From: a bacterium
GTDB lineage: Bacteria; Electryoneota; RPQS01
NCBI GenBank assembly: GCA_016703065.1
Contig: JADJCU010000003.1
Span: 248,001 to 312,000 of the forward strand
Reading direction: 5' to 3'
Length of the DNA: 64,000 nucleotides
Part shown: one piece after another, positions 18,818 to 27,753 of the stretch
Numbering within the stretch: position 1 is the stretch's first letter
How the letters are laid out: each line of letters opens with the position of its first letter
The notes under the pieces: generated by a model
Told to the model about the DNA's origin: nothing
What the model saw: only the letters and a program-made list of their open reading frames with translations
Database searches by the model: none
Translations under genes and position numbers: made by a program

Positions 18818-19108
18818 TTAAGCTCGAGTCATACGATCACGAAATTCGTCGGCGGGGACGAAGACCGCAGCCGTACGATCAGGAATGTCCACGTTGTGCA
18901 AGCCGTCCGGCGTGCGGACCTTTCGGCCCTTACGCAGAACGGGTTTCCAGACACCAAACCGGCGCAGTTCGACGCGGTCTCCTGACGATACGGCGTCCAT
19001 AACAAGGGCCAAAAAGCCGTCAACGACGGCTTGAGTTTCGATTCGGGTCAGGCCAATACCGTCGGCCAGCCGATCCACCAGTTCTTGCTTCGTTACTGTG
19101 CGACCCAC
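18818..19108 (-). CDS. HU/IHF-family DNA-binding protein
   Basis: This 96-residue histone-like protein bends and compacts DNA as a dimer. The fold is visible: helices in TKQELVDRLADGIGLTRIET and VVDGFLALVMDAV, then GDRVELRRFGVWKP (the family has GFGTF here) and the DNA-binding arm ending in PDRTAAVFVPADEFRD. The proline at the arm tip, usually in RNP, is replaced around TPDGLHNVD. That suggests a divergent HU member rather than canonical HU. The GTG start has GGAGA eight bases upstream. A TATACT element lies about 25 bases further up, so it probably has its own promoter. Confidence 0.88.
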   Translation of the reverse strand: MGRTVTKQELVDRLADGIGLTRIETQAVVDGFLALVMDAVSSGDRVELRRFGVWKPVLRKGRKVRTPDGLHNVDIPDRTAAVFVPADEFRDRMTRA

Positions 19109-19161
19109 TTACAGGTCTCCGTCAAGTATAGTCATCGAGTGAGTCGGCCAAGAGATATAGA

Positions 19162-21087
19162 TCAGTTGCTGACGACCAGTCTCTGTCCGGGATAAATGCT
19201 TGCTTTGCGGCCAAGCTTATTCAGTTTCAGAATCGTCTTGGCATCTACGCCGTGATTTTGGGCGATGCTCCAGACGGTATCACCGCGCTGTACGGTGTAA
19301 AAGCGTTTGTTTGCCGAGTTCTTGCCGTCAGCTTTGGCCGATTTCTTGGATTCGGTCTTGGGCAGGTCGGCGAAGCGCGGCGTTTCGCCCTTAACAGTAA
19401 CCGTGAGCTTTTGCCCGGGCGCGATCTTGTTCGGATTTGTGATGCCGTTTTCGCGGCAGATTTGATCGACGCTGACACCAAGTTGACGGGAGATTGCACT
19501 AAGTGATTCGCCTTTGTGCACCTTGTAGTTAATCGTGTTCGTCGTTTCAGTGACTTCGGGCTTTGGCGCAGGCTGCGCGGCCGCCTCTTTGACCGTTTGC
19601 GGTTTGGTCTCGGCATAACGGACTTCCGCAACCGGGATTGCAATCTCCTGACCGACTCGGAGCGAGCGGGATTTCACGCGCTTGTTCTCCGGAAGTGCCA
19701 TGATTGCGGCGACGGACGTGCCGTATTTCCCGGCAATTTTGTTTAGCGTGTCGCCTTTGCGGACGCGATGCGTGGAGATCGGGGCGATAACGGTCTTGGG
19801 CAGGCTCGCCAGATCTTCGCTGAACGACTCAGATGCGGCACCGGGCAATCTGACCATCATCTCTTTGCCCAGATCGGGGACAATGCCCTTCAGGAATTCG
19901 GGATTCAGGTCACGGACGGATTGCGGATCGTGCCCGGCAGCGCGGGCAATGTCGTCCAAGCGATAGCCACCCGGTACGTAGATGCGCTCGCACTCGAACG
20001 GTCGTTCGGGCGGCAAGGGCGCAAAGCCGTAGTGAGTGGGGTTTTCAAAGATCGCTCGCGCGGCGAGGTACGTTGGAATGTAGCCTCGGGTTTGGCGGGG
20101 CAATTTGTGGAGTTGCCAGTAGTCGCGGGTATTGCATCGTTTCACATCCCGAGCGACTCGTCCTTCGCCACAGTTGTACGAGGCCATGGCGAGGTACCAA
20201 TCGCCGAACATTTCGTAGAGGGTCCGCAGATAGCCGCAGGCAGCGCGCGTCGCGAGTTCGACATGACGGCGTTCGTCATAGACTCGGTCGATACGGAGGC
20301 CGTAGTTACGGCCTGTGCCCGGGATAAACTGCCAGAGGCCAGCGGCGTGCGCGTATGAATAGGCGTTTAGATTGAGTCCGGACTCGATGACAGAGAGATA
20401 GAGCAGGTCATCGGGCATTCCCTCTTCGCGCAGAATCGGTTTCATTCGGGGAAAGATCGTCGCAGAGCGTTCCATCCAGCGCTCCATGACTTTGCGGCCT
20501 TTGGTCTGGAAGAAATGAATTTGGTTGCGCACTTTGGCGTTCATTTCCATCGGGACCGACGGCAGCATCGGCTTCAGCGCAACGATGTCGGGTTCGGGCA
20601 CCGCCACGGAGACGCTGCGAGGCTCGTAGACCTCAATCTCGTCGGGCGCGTCGTCTTCCTCTTCCTCCCCTGAGTGTTGCGCCTCTCCGGCCTCGATGAC
20701 AGCAACGAGACCGCTGGCGGCGGGAAGGTCTTTCGTTTCGGCTACGAACTGGTCATAGCTTTCGAGGACGCGCCGGTTAAAGCTGGCGACGCGATGCATT
20801 TCGATATCGATTGAAGCGAGGTCGATATCGGCAAGCAGGCCGAGCGAGGCTTCATAGAAGTATGCTGCCTCTTCCGAGTGCGAGCGCTGTTGTTCGCGCT
20901 GAGCGTAGGTATACGCTTTGCGCGCGAGACTCCATTTCTCACGATCGGTTAGGGACGAGGATTCTTCCAGCCGTTCACGGAATTCGGTGCTGCGGGGTTG
21001 ACCCGCGAATTGCGAGCTTGAGGCACATCCAAAGATGAGCCAGAGCGCGGCGAAGACCGCGAGCAGTGCTGTGTGTCCACTCTTCAT
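19162..21087 (-). CDS. LysM-containing membrane-bound lytic murein transglycosylase (MltD-like)
   Basis: This enzyme cleaves the peptidoglycan glycan strand. The ATG at 21087 (MKSGHTALL) gives a lipoprotein-type signal ending in IFGC at the modifiable Cys. The SLT catalytic domain follows, with VIESGLN (catalytic Glu), AAGLWQFIPGTGRNYGL and MASYNCGEGRV. The C-terminal third carries three LysM modules for murein binding, beginning HRVRKGDTLNKIAGKYG, YKVHKGESLSAISRQLG and YTVQRGDTVWSIAQNHG, and ends IYPGQRLVVSN. The order SLT-LysM3 is that of MltD. It is about 641 residues and intact, anchored in the outer or inner membrane. Confidence 0.9.
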   Translation of the reverse strand: MKSGHTALLAVFAALWLIFGCASSSQFAGQPRSTEFRERLEESSSLTDREKWSLARKAYTYAQREQQRSHSEEAAYFYEASLGLLADIDLASIDIEMHRVASFNRRVLESYDQFVAETKDLPAASGLVAVIEAGEAQHSGEEEEDDAPDEIEVYEPRSVSVAVPEPDIVALKPMLPSVPMEMNAKVRNQIHFFQTKGRKVMERWMERSATIFPRMKPILREEGMPDDLLYLSVIESGLNLNAYSYAHAAGLWQFIPGTGRNYGLRIDRVYDERRHVELATRAACGYLRTLYEMFGDWYLAMASYNCGEGRVARDVKRCNTRDYWQLHKLPRQTRGYIPTYLAARAIFENPTHYGFAPLPPERPFECERIYVPGGYRLDDIARAAGHDPQSVRDLNPEFLKGIVPDLGKEMMVRLPGAASESFSEDLASLPKTVIAPISTHRVRKGDTLNKIAGKYGTSVAAIMALPENKRVKSRSLRVGQEIAIPVAEVRYAETKPQTVKEAAAQPAPKPEVTETTNTINYKVHKGESLSAISRQLGVSVDQICRENGITNPNKIAPGQKLTVTVKGETPRFADLPKTESKKSAKADGKNSANKRFYTVQRGDTVWSIAQNHGVDAKTILKLNKLGRKASIYPGQRLVVSN

Positions 21088-21405
21088 GCGCAAATCCTGA
21101 ATTGGAGGGTTTCGCAGTTCGGAAGGAAGCCGCAGCACTTCCCACCCCTGACGATAATGCGCGAGAGCGTCATTCGCCTAATGACGCCGACCCGCACTGA
21201 GCTATGGAATTTAGCGAAGTTCACAGCGAGAATCAACTCAGGATAGCCCAACTGTTCGACAATTCAGAAGATGTGAAGCGGTTGGGATCCCGCATCCTGT
21301 TACGTGGCCTGTCGCTCGGAAAAATGAACAGACCCGGAATGGCTTGCAGGTTCAGAGCCAAGTCGCTATATTTTAGGCTCGACTTTTGACCTGCCGGGAA
21401 ATGCG
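21088..21405. other. Divergent intergenic region between MltD-like gene and yggS
   Basis: About 318 bases separate two divergently transcribed genes. Short frames here have no codon bias or homology that I recognise. The only clear element is a sigma70-like promoter for yggS at the right end. I see no RNA gene, repeat or riboswitch. Confidence 0.5.
21344..21372 (+). promoter_or_regulatory. Putative sigma70 promoter of yggS-divIVA-punA
   Basis: The -35 TTGCAG and the -10 TATATT are separated by 17 bases and end 33 bases before the yggS ATG. The 13-base sequence GCTATATTTTAGG around the -10 recurs exactly upstream of the subtilase gene (58693-58705, minus strand). Confidence 0.5.
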
Positions 21406-22110
21406 ATGGACTCCCCCGATTTAGCGCTAATTTCAGTATTGGAAAGGATTAAGCGCGCCTGTGGCCGCTCGGGCCGCGACCCGGGTGAAGTAACAATCAT
21501 AGGGGTCACCAAGGGGCATCCGAAGGAGATTCGGCGCAAAGCACGTGCCCTTGGCCTCCGACATTTGGGTGAAAACCGGGTCCAGGAAGCGTTTGATAAA
21601 TATGGAGATGGTGAGTTCCTTCGGGAGGAGAATCGGCCGAGCCTCCATTTGATTGGCCATTTGCAATCAAATAAGGCGAAGGCCGCAGTCCGGCTGTTTG
21701 ATTCAGTCGACAGTTTGGATCGTCAGGAATTAGCCACGGCATTGGACCGAATGGCAGGAGACGCAGGGAAGCGGCTGCGGGTCCTGATTCAGGTGAATAC
21801 TTCGGGAGAAGCCCAGAAATCGGGGATTCGGCCGGAGCAAGCTATTGGCGTGGCGAAATTTGTCAAAGAGTTGAAAAATTTAGATTTACGCGGCTTCATG
21901 ACGATTGGGCCGCTGGTGGGCGACGAACGTGCAATTCGCGCCAGTTTTGCAGAATTACGCAGAATCCGAGAGTGTGCCTCTGCTGAGTTGTCCATGCCTG
22001 AGTTAGCTGTCCTCTCGATGGGGATGAGTGACGACTTCGAATGGGCGATTGAAGAGGGCGCTACGGAGATACGGTTAGGAACGATATTGTGGGGACCACG
22101 CCAAGTATGA
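21406..22110 (+). CDS. YggS-family PLP homeostasis protein
   Basis: YggS/PLPBP proteins bind pyridoxal phosphate in a TIM barrel and buffer vitamin B6 and amino-acid pools; no catalytic reaction is established. The 234 residues show the PLP-lysine in IIGVTKGHP (family GVSKxxP), RHLGENRVQEA, HLIGHLQSNKAK, QVNTSGEAQKSG and the C-terminal LSMGMSDDFEWAIEEGAT. All phosphate-binding residues appear to be present. It is the first gene of a plus-strand run; its stop overlaps the divIVA ATG (ATGA). The yggS-divIVA linkage is common in bacteria, where it is part of a cell-division neighbourhood. Confidence 0.93.
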   Translation: MDSPDLALISVLERIKRACGRSGRDPGEVTIIGVTKGHPKEIRRKARALGLRHLGENRVQEAFDKYGDGEFLREENRPSLHLIGHLQSNKAKAAVRLFDSVDSLDRQELATALDRMAGDAGKRLRVLIQVNTSGEAQKSGIRPEQAIGVAKFVKELKNLDLRGFMTIGPLVGDERAIRASFAELRRIRECASAELSMPELAVLSMGMSDDFEWAIEEGATEIRLGTILWGPRQV

Positions 22111-22595
22111 GCCTGAGTCCGGTTGACATCGCGCGCCATGAGTTTAGTCGGAGCCTGCGCGGCTACGATGTGGATGAAGTGCGCGGATTCCTCGAGGCGG
22201 TTGCCTCTCAGTTGGCACAGATGCAGGTGCAGTTGACGCAGGCCGAAGAGGCTCTGCGCGGTGCGGATCAGCAGCTCAAGACTTTTCGGGATATGGAGCG
22301 GAATCTGCGCGACGCGGTGGTCACGGCACAGCAAGGGATGAGCGACTCGCGGGTGCAGGTTGAGAAAGAGCGCGAGACGCTGCTGCGCGAAGCCAGATTG
22401 GAAGCGGATCGGATTCTACTTGACGGCCAGCGCGAGTTGAGCGCGCTGCGCGAGCAGATTCGCGAGATGAAGGTGCAGAAGGAGGCGTACGTGACCCGGC
22501 TGCGCTACTTGCACAATTCGCACGGTTGGGTGTTAGATTTGATGGAAAACGATCCTCCTTTAGCTAATAATGAGCCAGATTCTAAAACAACTTGA
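22107..22595 (+). CDS. DivIVA-domain protein
   Basis: DivIVA proteins are coiled-coil scaffolds that recognise curved membrane at poles or septa. The start used is the ATG that overlaps the yggS stop (MSLSPVDIARHEF), giving 162 residues. The N-terminal signature is IARHEFSRSLRGYDVDEV followed by GFLEAVASQLAQM. A long coiled coil rich in Glu, Gln and Arg follows (about residues 35-140). In FCB-type Gram-negatives such short DivIVA proteins are common but uncharacterised. Its end overlaps punA by 26 bases. Confidence 0.88.
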   Translation: MSLSPVDIARHEFSRSLRGYDVDEVRGFLEAVASQLAQMQVQLTQAEEALRGADQQLKTFRDMERNLRDAVVTAQQGMSDSRVQVEKERETLLREARLEADRILLDGQRELSALREQIREMKVQKEAYVTRLRYLHNSHGWVLDLMENDPPLANNEPDSKTT

Positions 22596-23391
22596 CGAGA
22601 CCGTCGCGGCTCTGAAGCCCCGACTTGCGAAAACGCCGGAAGTCGGCATCATTCTTGGTACCGGCCTCGGCGGGTTAGCCAAGGAGATTAGGGTCGACGT
22701 CAGTATCGAGTACTCGGACGTTCCGCATTTCGTGGAGTCGACCGTAGAGTCGCATCACGGCAAGCTACATTTCGGGATGCTTGGGGGAAAGTACGTGATG
22801 GCCCTGCAAGGGCGCTTTCACTACTATGAAGGCTACACGATGCAGGAGATTACGTATCCGGTGCGCGTGATGAAGGCACTGGGGTGCAGGGCAATGCTCG
22901 TTTCGAATGCGTGCGGGTGTGTGAATCCTCTTTATCGGGCGGGTGACCTGATGATCATGGATGATCACATCAACCTGCTGGGGGACAATCCGCTGGTCGG
23001 GCCGAATGAAGACAAACTGGGACCAAGATTCCCGGATATGAGCGAACCTTACTCGAAGCGGTTGATCGGCCTGGCGGAACAGGTCTCGATGCAGCTCGCC
23101 TATAAAGTGCAGCGCGGGACTTATGTCGCGGTGGCCGGTCCGAATCTTGAGACGCGCGCGGAATACAGAATGCTCCGTATGATCGGTGCGGATGTGGTGG
23201 GCATGAGTACGGTGCCGGAAGTCATTGTTGCGAACCACACCGGTCTTGAAGCGTTCGGGATGTCGATTGTCACGGACGAGGGGTTCGCGGACTGTTTGAA
23301 GCCTGCCGTGATTGAGCACATTTTGAAAAACGCTGCGGAAGCTGAGCCGAAGATGACGAAGATCATGACGGGGCTGATTGAGAGGATGTGA
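22570..23391 (+). CDS. Purine nucleoside phosphorylase (trimeric type)
   Basis: This enzyme splits purine nucleosides with phosphate to free base and (deoxy)ribose-1-phosphate for salvage. The 273 residues show GIILGTGLGGLA (phosphate loop), VESHHGKLHFG, LQGRFHYYEGYTMQEITYP (family signature) and AGPNLETRAEYRMLRMIGAD with the purine-contacting Glu, followed by VVGMSTVPEVIVANH. This is the PunA/PNP-II class rather than the hexameric DeoD type. It overlaps the divIVA end, so it is the third gene of that operon. A GC-rich hairpin without a T run lies just after the stop. Confidence 0.94.
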   Translation: MSQILKQLDETVAALKPRLAKTPEVGIILGTGLGGLAKEIRVDVSIEYSDVPHFVESTVESHHGKLHFGMLGGKYVMALQGRFHYYEGYTMQEITYPVRVMKALGCRAMLVSNACGCVNPLYRAGDLMIMDDHINLLGDNPLVGPNEDKLGPRFPDMSEPYSKRLIGLAEQVSMQLAYKVQRGTYVAVAGPNLETRAEYRMLRMIGADVVGMSTVPEVIVANHTGLEAFGMSIVTDEGFADCLKPAVIEHILKNAAEAEPKMTKIMTGLIERM

Positions 23392-23494
23392 GGAAGTTGG
23401 GATGCCGGTGATGGCCGGCAATTCGACTGAATCGGTGACAATTATTTGTAGGGGATATTGCCGAGCAAGCTGGACGCAATAATAACAAGATAAC

Positions 23495-26400
23495 ATGCTT
23501 AAACCCGTTTCCGAAAAATTGCATTTACCGGCTGTTGACCACGAGATCCTGAAGTTCTGGGAGGAGCGGAAGGTCTTTGAGCGTTCTATTTCGGAGCGCA
23601 CGGGAGGCCGGGATTTTGTGTTTTTCGATGGGCCTCCGGGGACGAACGGGTTGCCGCACATCGGGCACATGATGCAGAGCGCGCTGAAGGATTTGTGGCC
23701 GCGCTACAAGACGATGCAGGGCTACCGAGTGCTGCGCAAGGCCGGTTGGGATACGCACGGACTGCCGATTGAGCTTACGGCGGACAAGGAACTCGGCTTC
23801 ACGTCGAAGCTCGATGTGGCGAAATACGGCGAAGCGGAATATGTGGACTACTGCCGCAAGACGGTTTTCCGGTTCAAGCAGGAGTGGGAAGTCGCGATTC
23901 GGCGGATCGGACGGTTCCTGGATTTGGAGAATGCCTATGCGACCTATGAGCCGTATTATATTCAGTCGGACTGGTGGACGTTGAAGCAGGCGTGGAATCT
24001 GGAGCTTGAGGGCGACGCGCGTGAGAAGGCCATGCGATTGGGACAGTCGCCGCGCTACCTCTATAAGGATTACCGCGTGATGGCCTATAGTCCGCGCACC
24101 GGGACGACGCTATCGAACTTCGAAGTGGCTCAGGGCTATCAGGAGGTTACAGACCTCACGCTGTTTGTCAAGTTCAAGGTTGTCGGAGAAGCGAATCTCT
24201 ATTTGACGGCTTGGACGACGACACCCTGGACGCTTTTGTCGAATCTCGCGGTGGCCTGCGGACCGAACATAGAGTACTCGATTATTGAGCGAGAGTACAG
24301 CGGCAAGCATTTGATTATCGCATCCGAGCGTTTGGAAGCGCTGAAGCCGATGCTCGGTGAGTATCGTGTGCTGGGGACGAAGCTGGGCAAAGAGCTTGAG
24401 GGGATGCGCTACGAACCGCTGTTTGATTGGCTGAAGCTCGACGGGACGCGCGCGTGCTCGGTGGTCTGTGACGATTATGTGACGACGGAAGACGGCACGG
24501 GGCTGGTGCATCTGGCGAATTACGGTGAAGATGACTTCCGGATTCTGCGCAAGATGGAAATTCCTGTCGTGTTGACGGTTGATGCGAACGGACTTGTGGG
24601 CGAACATGCCAAGCCCTTTGCCGGACGGGAGTTTCGTGAAGAAGGTCTTGACGTTGATATTTTGAAGTATCTGCAAGCCAAGGGACTTCTGCTCGGCAAA
24701 GAAAAATACACGCACACGTATCCGTTTGACTACCGGACGAAGACGCCGCTGATGTATTTTCCGCGGCCCGCGTGGTTTATTCGCGCGACGGCGCTACGGG
24801 AGATGATGCTTGAAGCCAATCAACACATTGGCTGGAGGCCGGATCACGTGCGCGATGGGCGATTTGGGAATTGGCTCGAGAATGTGCAGGATTGGAATGT
24901 AACGCGTGAGCGCTATTGGGGTTCGCCGTTACCGGTCTGGCAAACGGAGGATGGGTCGGAATCCGTCTGTGTGGAGAGCCTCGGCGAATTGCACCGGTTG
25001 GCACATGAGTCGGGACTGGACCTTTCGCGCGATTGGGATCCGCACAAGCCGGCAATAGACAAGATTGTTTTGCGGGCGAAAGACGGCCGCGAGATGCGGC
25101 GCGAGAATTTTGTTCTGGATAGTTTTACACGTTGCTGGCCTGTTCTTGCCTGGTAGCGAAAGCGAAGCTGGAAGATGCCAAGCGTCGCGGCGACCAGAAG
25201 GCGATCGCGTTCTGGAGCAATCCGGTCCATTGGTCGAGCTATAAGAACGTGATTTGTACGGAGCTTGTTCTCGATTCAAAGGGTCTGAAGATGTCGAAGT
25301 CACTCGGGAACGTCGTGGACCCGATGACACTCTTTGAGAAGTTCGGCGCAGACCCGGTGCGCTGGATCTTCTTTTCGACCAACCCGTGGTTATCCAAGCG
25401 GTTTGGCGAAGAGGAGATTCGCGAAGCGGTTCGCTCTGTGATATTGCCGCTGTGGAACAGCTACAGTTTCTTCGTGACGTACGCAGTGATCGACGGCTGG
25501 ACGCCAAACGACCAAAAGGTTGAGCGCACGGAGCTTGACCGCTGGATTCTGTCGGAGTTCAACCGACTGATCGAAGAAGTCACAACGAACCTTGATCAGT
25601 ACGATGTTGGGAAGGCAGCACAGGCGATTCTCGGATTTTTGGACGAGTTGACGAACTGGTATATTCGTCGCTCGCGACGGAGATTCTGGAAGTCTGAGAG
25701 CGACGGTGACAAGCACGCCGCCTATACGACACTCTATGACGTGTTAGAGGGTCTTGTAAGGTTGTTGGCCCCTTTCTTGCCGTTTATCAGCGAGCACATT
25801 TATCAGAATCTGGTGCGCGGGTTGAATGCGAATGCGCCGGAAAGCGTGCATTTGGCGAGCTACCCGGTGGCTGACGAACGGGTTCGCGACCGAAACCTCG
25901 AGCGGCAGATGGCTCGAGTGCAGGGGGCGGTATCGTTGGCGCGGTCGCTGCGCGAGGAGCGGAAACTAAAGGTTCGACAGCCGTTAGCCCGAATGACGTG
26001 GGTTGTCCCGGACGCGGGTGCAGAGGCGGAGTTGGCGCCGTACCTGTGGCTGGTGGCCGACGAAATCAACGTCAAACAGATCGACATACACTCGAACGAT
26101 GCGGACTTAGTGACGTTGTCTGCAAAGGCGAATTTCAAGGTGCTGGGCAAGAAGGTTGGCGCGCGCATGAAAGAGATCGCGGCGTTGATTGAAGAACTTC
26201 CGGCAGATGACATCAAGCGTCTGGACGGTGGGAACACAATCAATGTCGGGGAGTGGAACTGACTCCAGACGACGTGCTGATCCGGCGCGAGGAGCTTGAG
26301 GGCTTTGCGGTGCAGTCGGATGGTCACATGACGATAGCGCTGGACACTCACATGTCACCGGAATTGGTCAGCGAGGGATTGGCCCGCGAGGTTGTGCACA

Positions 26401-26645
26401 CGATTCAGACGGCGCGCAAGGATGCGGGATTTGAGATAACCGACCGCATAACGATAGAGCTTGTAACGCACTCCGCCGACTTGCGGCAGGCGGTTGATCA
26501 GTTTGAGGAGTACATTCGCCGGGAGACGCTGGCGACCCTATTGACCGTTGAGACGGGTCACGGGGATCAGCGGGCGGGCGATCACGAGTATGGCGTGGTG
26601 GTTAGTCGACGCCAAAGCGACACAGCAGAATTGACACAGGCTTAA
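23495..26645 (+). CDS. ileS: Isoleucyl-tRNA synthetase (internal deletion and frameshift in sequence)
   Basis: IleRS charges tRNA-Ile. It shows LPHIGHMM (HIGH), GWDTHGLPIEL (typical of the IleS2 subgroup), an editing domain with TTPWTLLSN, and LKMSKSLGN (KMSKS). Two lesions break it. Near 25118-25124 the frame jumps from ENFVLD directly to FYTLLACSC. The conserved stretch with WFDSG and DQTRGW, some 40 residues in relatives, is missing, and the frame changes there. At 26248-26251 a GGGG run needs one more G to join NTINVG to VELTPDD. The C-terminal domain (SEGLAREVVHTIQTARKDAG) is otherwise normal. An essential enzyme cannot lack this region, so consensus or assembly errors are the likely cause. 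Confidence 0.92.
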
Positions 26646-26659
26646 GGATCCTTTCAGAC

Positions 26660-27136
26660 ATGGCAACTGACAAGAAGAAGAAAGCGAACAACGGCGACGC
26701 GGCACTTGACTCGGGAAAGAAGTGGCCGGACGGTCCGAAGCCTACTCTCTACTCTCCGGAGTGGATGGAGTATTTTCGTCATTTGATAAACGAGCGTCGC
26801 AAGGAAATTTATCGCGAGATAGGATACCTGCGGGAGAGTTCGATGGAGCAGACTTCGGACACGTATTCCGGCGACTCTTCGACGTACAGCTACCATATGG
26901 CCGACCAAGGTACGGATGCACAGGAGCGCGAGAAGGCGTTCTTGTTTGCGAGCCGGGAGGGCAAGATGCTTACGCTGCTGGACCAGGCCGAGGAGCGGAT
27001 GTCCAACGGGACGTATGGGTATTGCATGGAGACCAACGAGCCGATTGAATTTAGGCGGCTCGAAGCAATCCCTCATGCCAAGTTGTGTATAGAAGCGAAG
27101 CGACGTCTCGAAGAGGCCAAGAATAATACGGAATGA
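26660..27136 (+). CDS. DksA/TraR-family protein
   Basis: The DksA/TraR family modulates RNA polymerase from the secondary channel, often together with ppGpp. The 158-residue protein has a helical hairpin with acidic residues (ADQGTDAQEREKAFLF) and a C-terminal zinc-finger-like segment GTYGYCMETNEPIEFRRL then HAKLCIEAK. Only two of the four zinc-ligand cysteines of canonical DksA remain (YC and LC; the partner positions are Met-Glu-Thr and Ile-Glu). Such reduced fingers are known in the family. The low-complexity N-terminus is Lys-rich. It overlaps lspA in an ATGA arrangement. Confidence 0.87.
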   Translation: MATDKKKKANNGDAALDSGKKWPDGPKPTLYSPEWMEYFRHLINERRKEIYREIGYLRESSMEQTSDTYSGDSSTYSYHMADQGTDAQEREKAFLFASREGKMLTLLDQAEERMSNGTYGYCMETNEPIEFRRLEAIPHAKLCIEAKRRLEEAKNNTE

Positions 27137-27753
27137 CGGATTCTTCACCGACGCGGCCGCGCCTGTGGCCGTGGTTTTTGACATTCGCGCTGCTGGTCGG
27201 CCTTGACCAGCTCACGAAAGCCCTCATCCGCGCGAATTTCCAATTAGGCGAATCGATACCTTTGCTGGGCGAGCTGGTGCGTCTGACGTACGTGCAAAAT
27301 CCCGGCGTGGCATTTGGTCTGGAACCGTTTCCGCCGACAGTTCTGTTGATTTTCGGCTCGGTCGCCGCCCTGGCTTTGGCGTATTACTTGAGCCGTTTGA
27401 TTCATCAACATGACGCGCTGAAGTGGCCGGTGTTTTTGTTTCTGTGCGGCGCTGTTGGCAATTCAATTGACCGCGCTTTGCTCGGTTCGGTAACGGACTT
27501 TGTAGATACGGATTTCCCCGATTTTATCATGCAGCGCTGGCCCGTTTTCAATGTGGCCGATTCGTGCGTGACGATAGGTATTGCAATTTTACTCTGGCAG
27601 ACCCTCTTTGTCAAACGCACGCCTCCTCTCTCCTCCCCTTCAGGTGACCGACTCGACACATCCTCCGTTTCGGCTGCAGGCAGCAGCGGGCCAGAAGCCG
27701 CTCCGGTTGGACCGGTTTCTGACGCAGGCCCTTCCGGCAATCTCCCGCAGTAA
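27133..27753 (+). CDS. lspA: Prolipoprotein signal peptidase LspA
   Basis: LspA is the inner-membrane aspartyl protease that removes lipoprotein signal peptides. Four transmembrane segments are visible, beginning WFLTFALLVGLDQLTKALI. The two catalytic aspartates are in GAVGNSIDR and FNVADSCVTIGIA. The core ends near residue 160. A further ~45 residues rich in Ser, Pro and Gly overlap the rluD gene in another frame. They have no family counterpart and may reflect a missed stop caused by an indel near 27605-27640. The gene is coupled to the DksA-like gene by ATGA. Confidence 0.92.
   Translation: MTDSSPTRPRLWPWFLTFALLVGLDQLTKALIRANFQLGESIPLLGELVRLTYVQNPGVAFGLEPFPPTVLLIFGSVAALALAYYLSRLIHQHDALKWPVFLFLCGAVGNSIDRALLGSVTDFVDTDFPDFIMQRWPVFNVADSCVTIGIAILLWQTLFVKRTPPLSSPSGDRLDTSSVSAAGSSGPEAAPVGPVSDAGPSGNLPQ

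Noticed and set aside
23392..23440. Intrinsic terminator after the purine nucleoside phosphorylase gene
   Set aside because: A GC hairpin (GCCGG/CCGGC) is present but no T tract follows.
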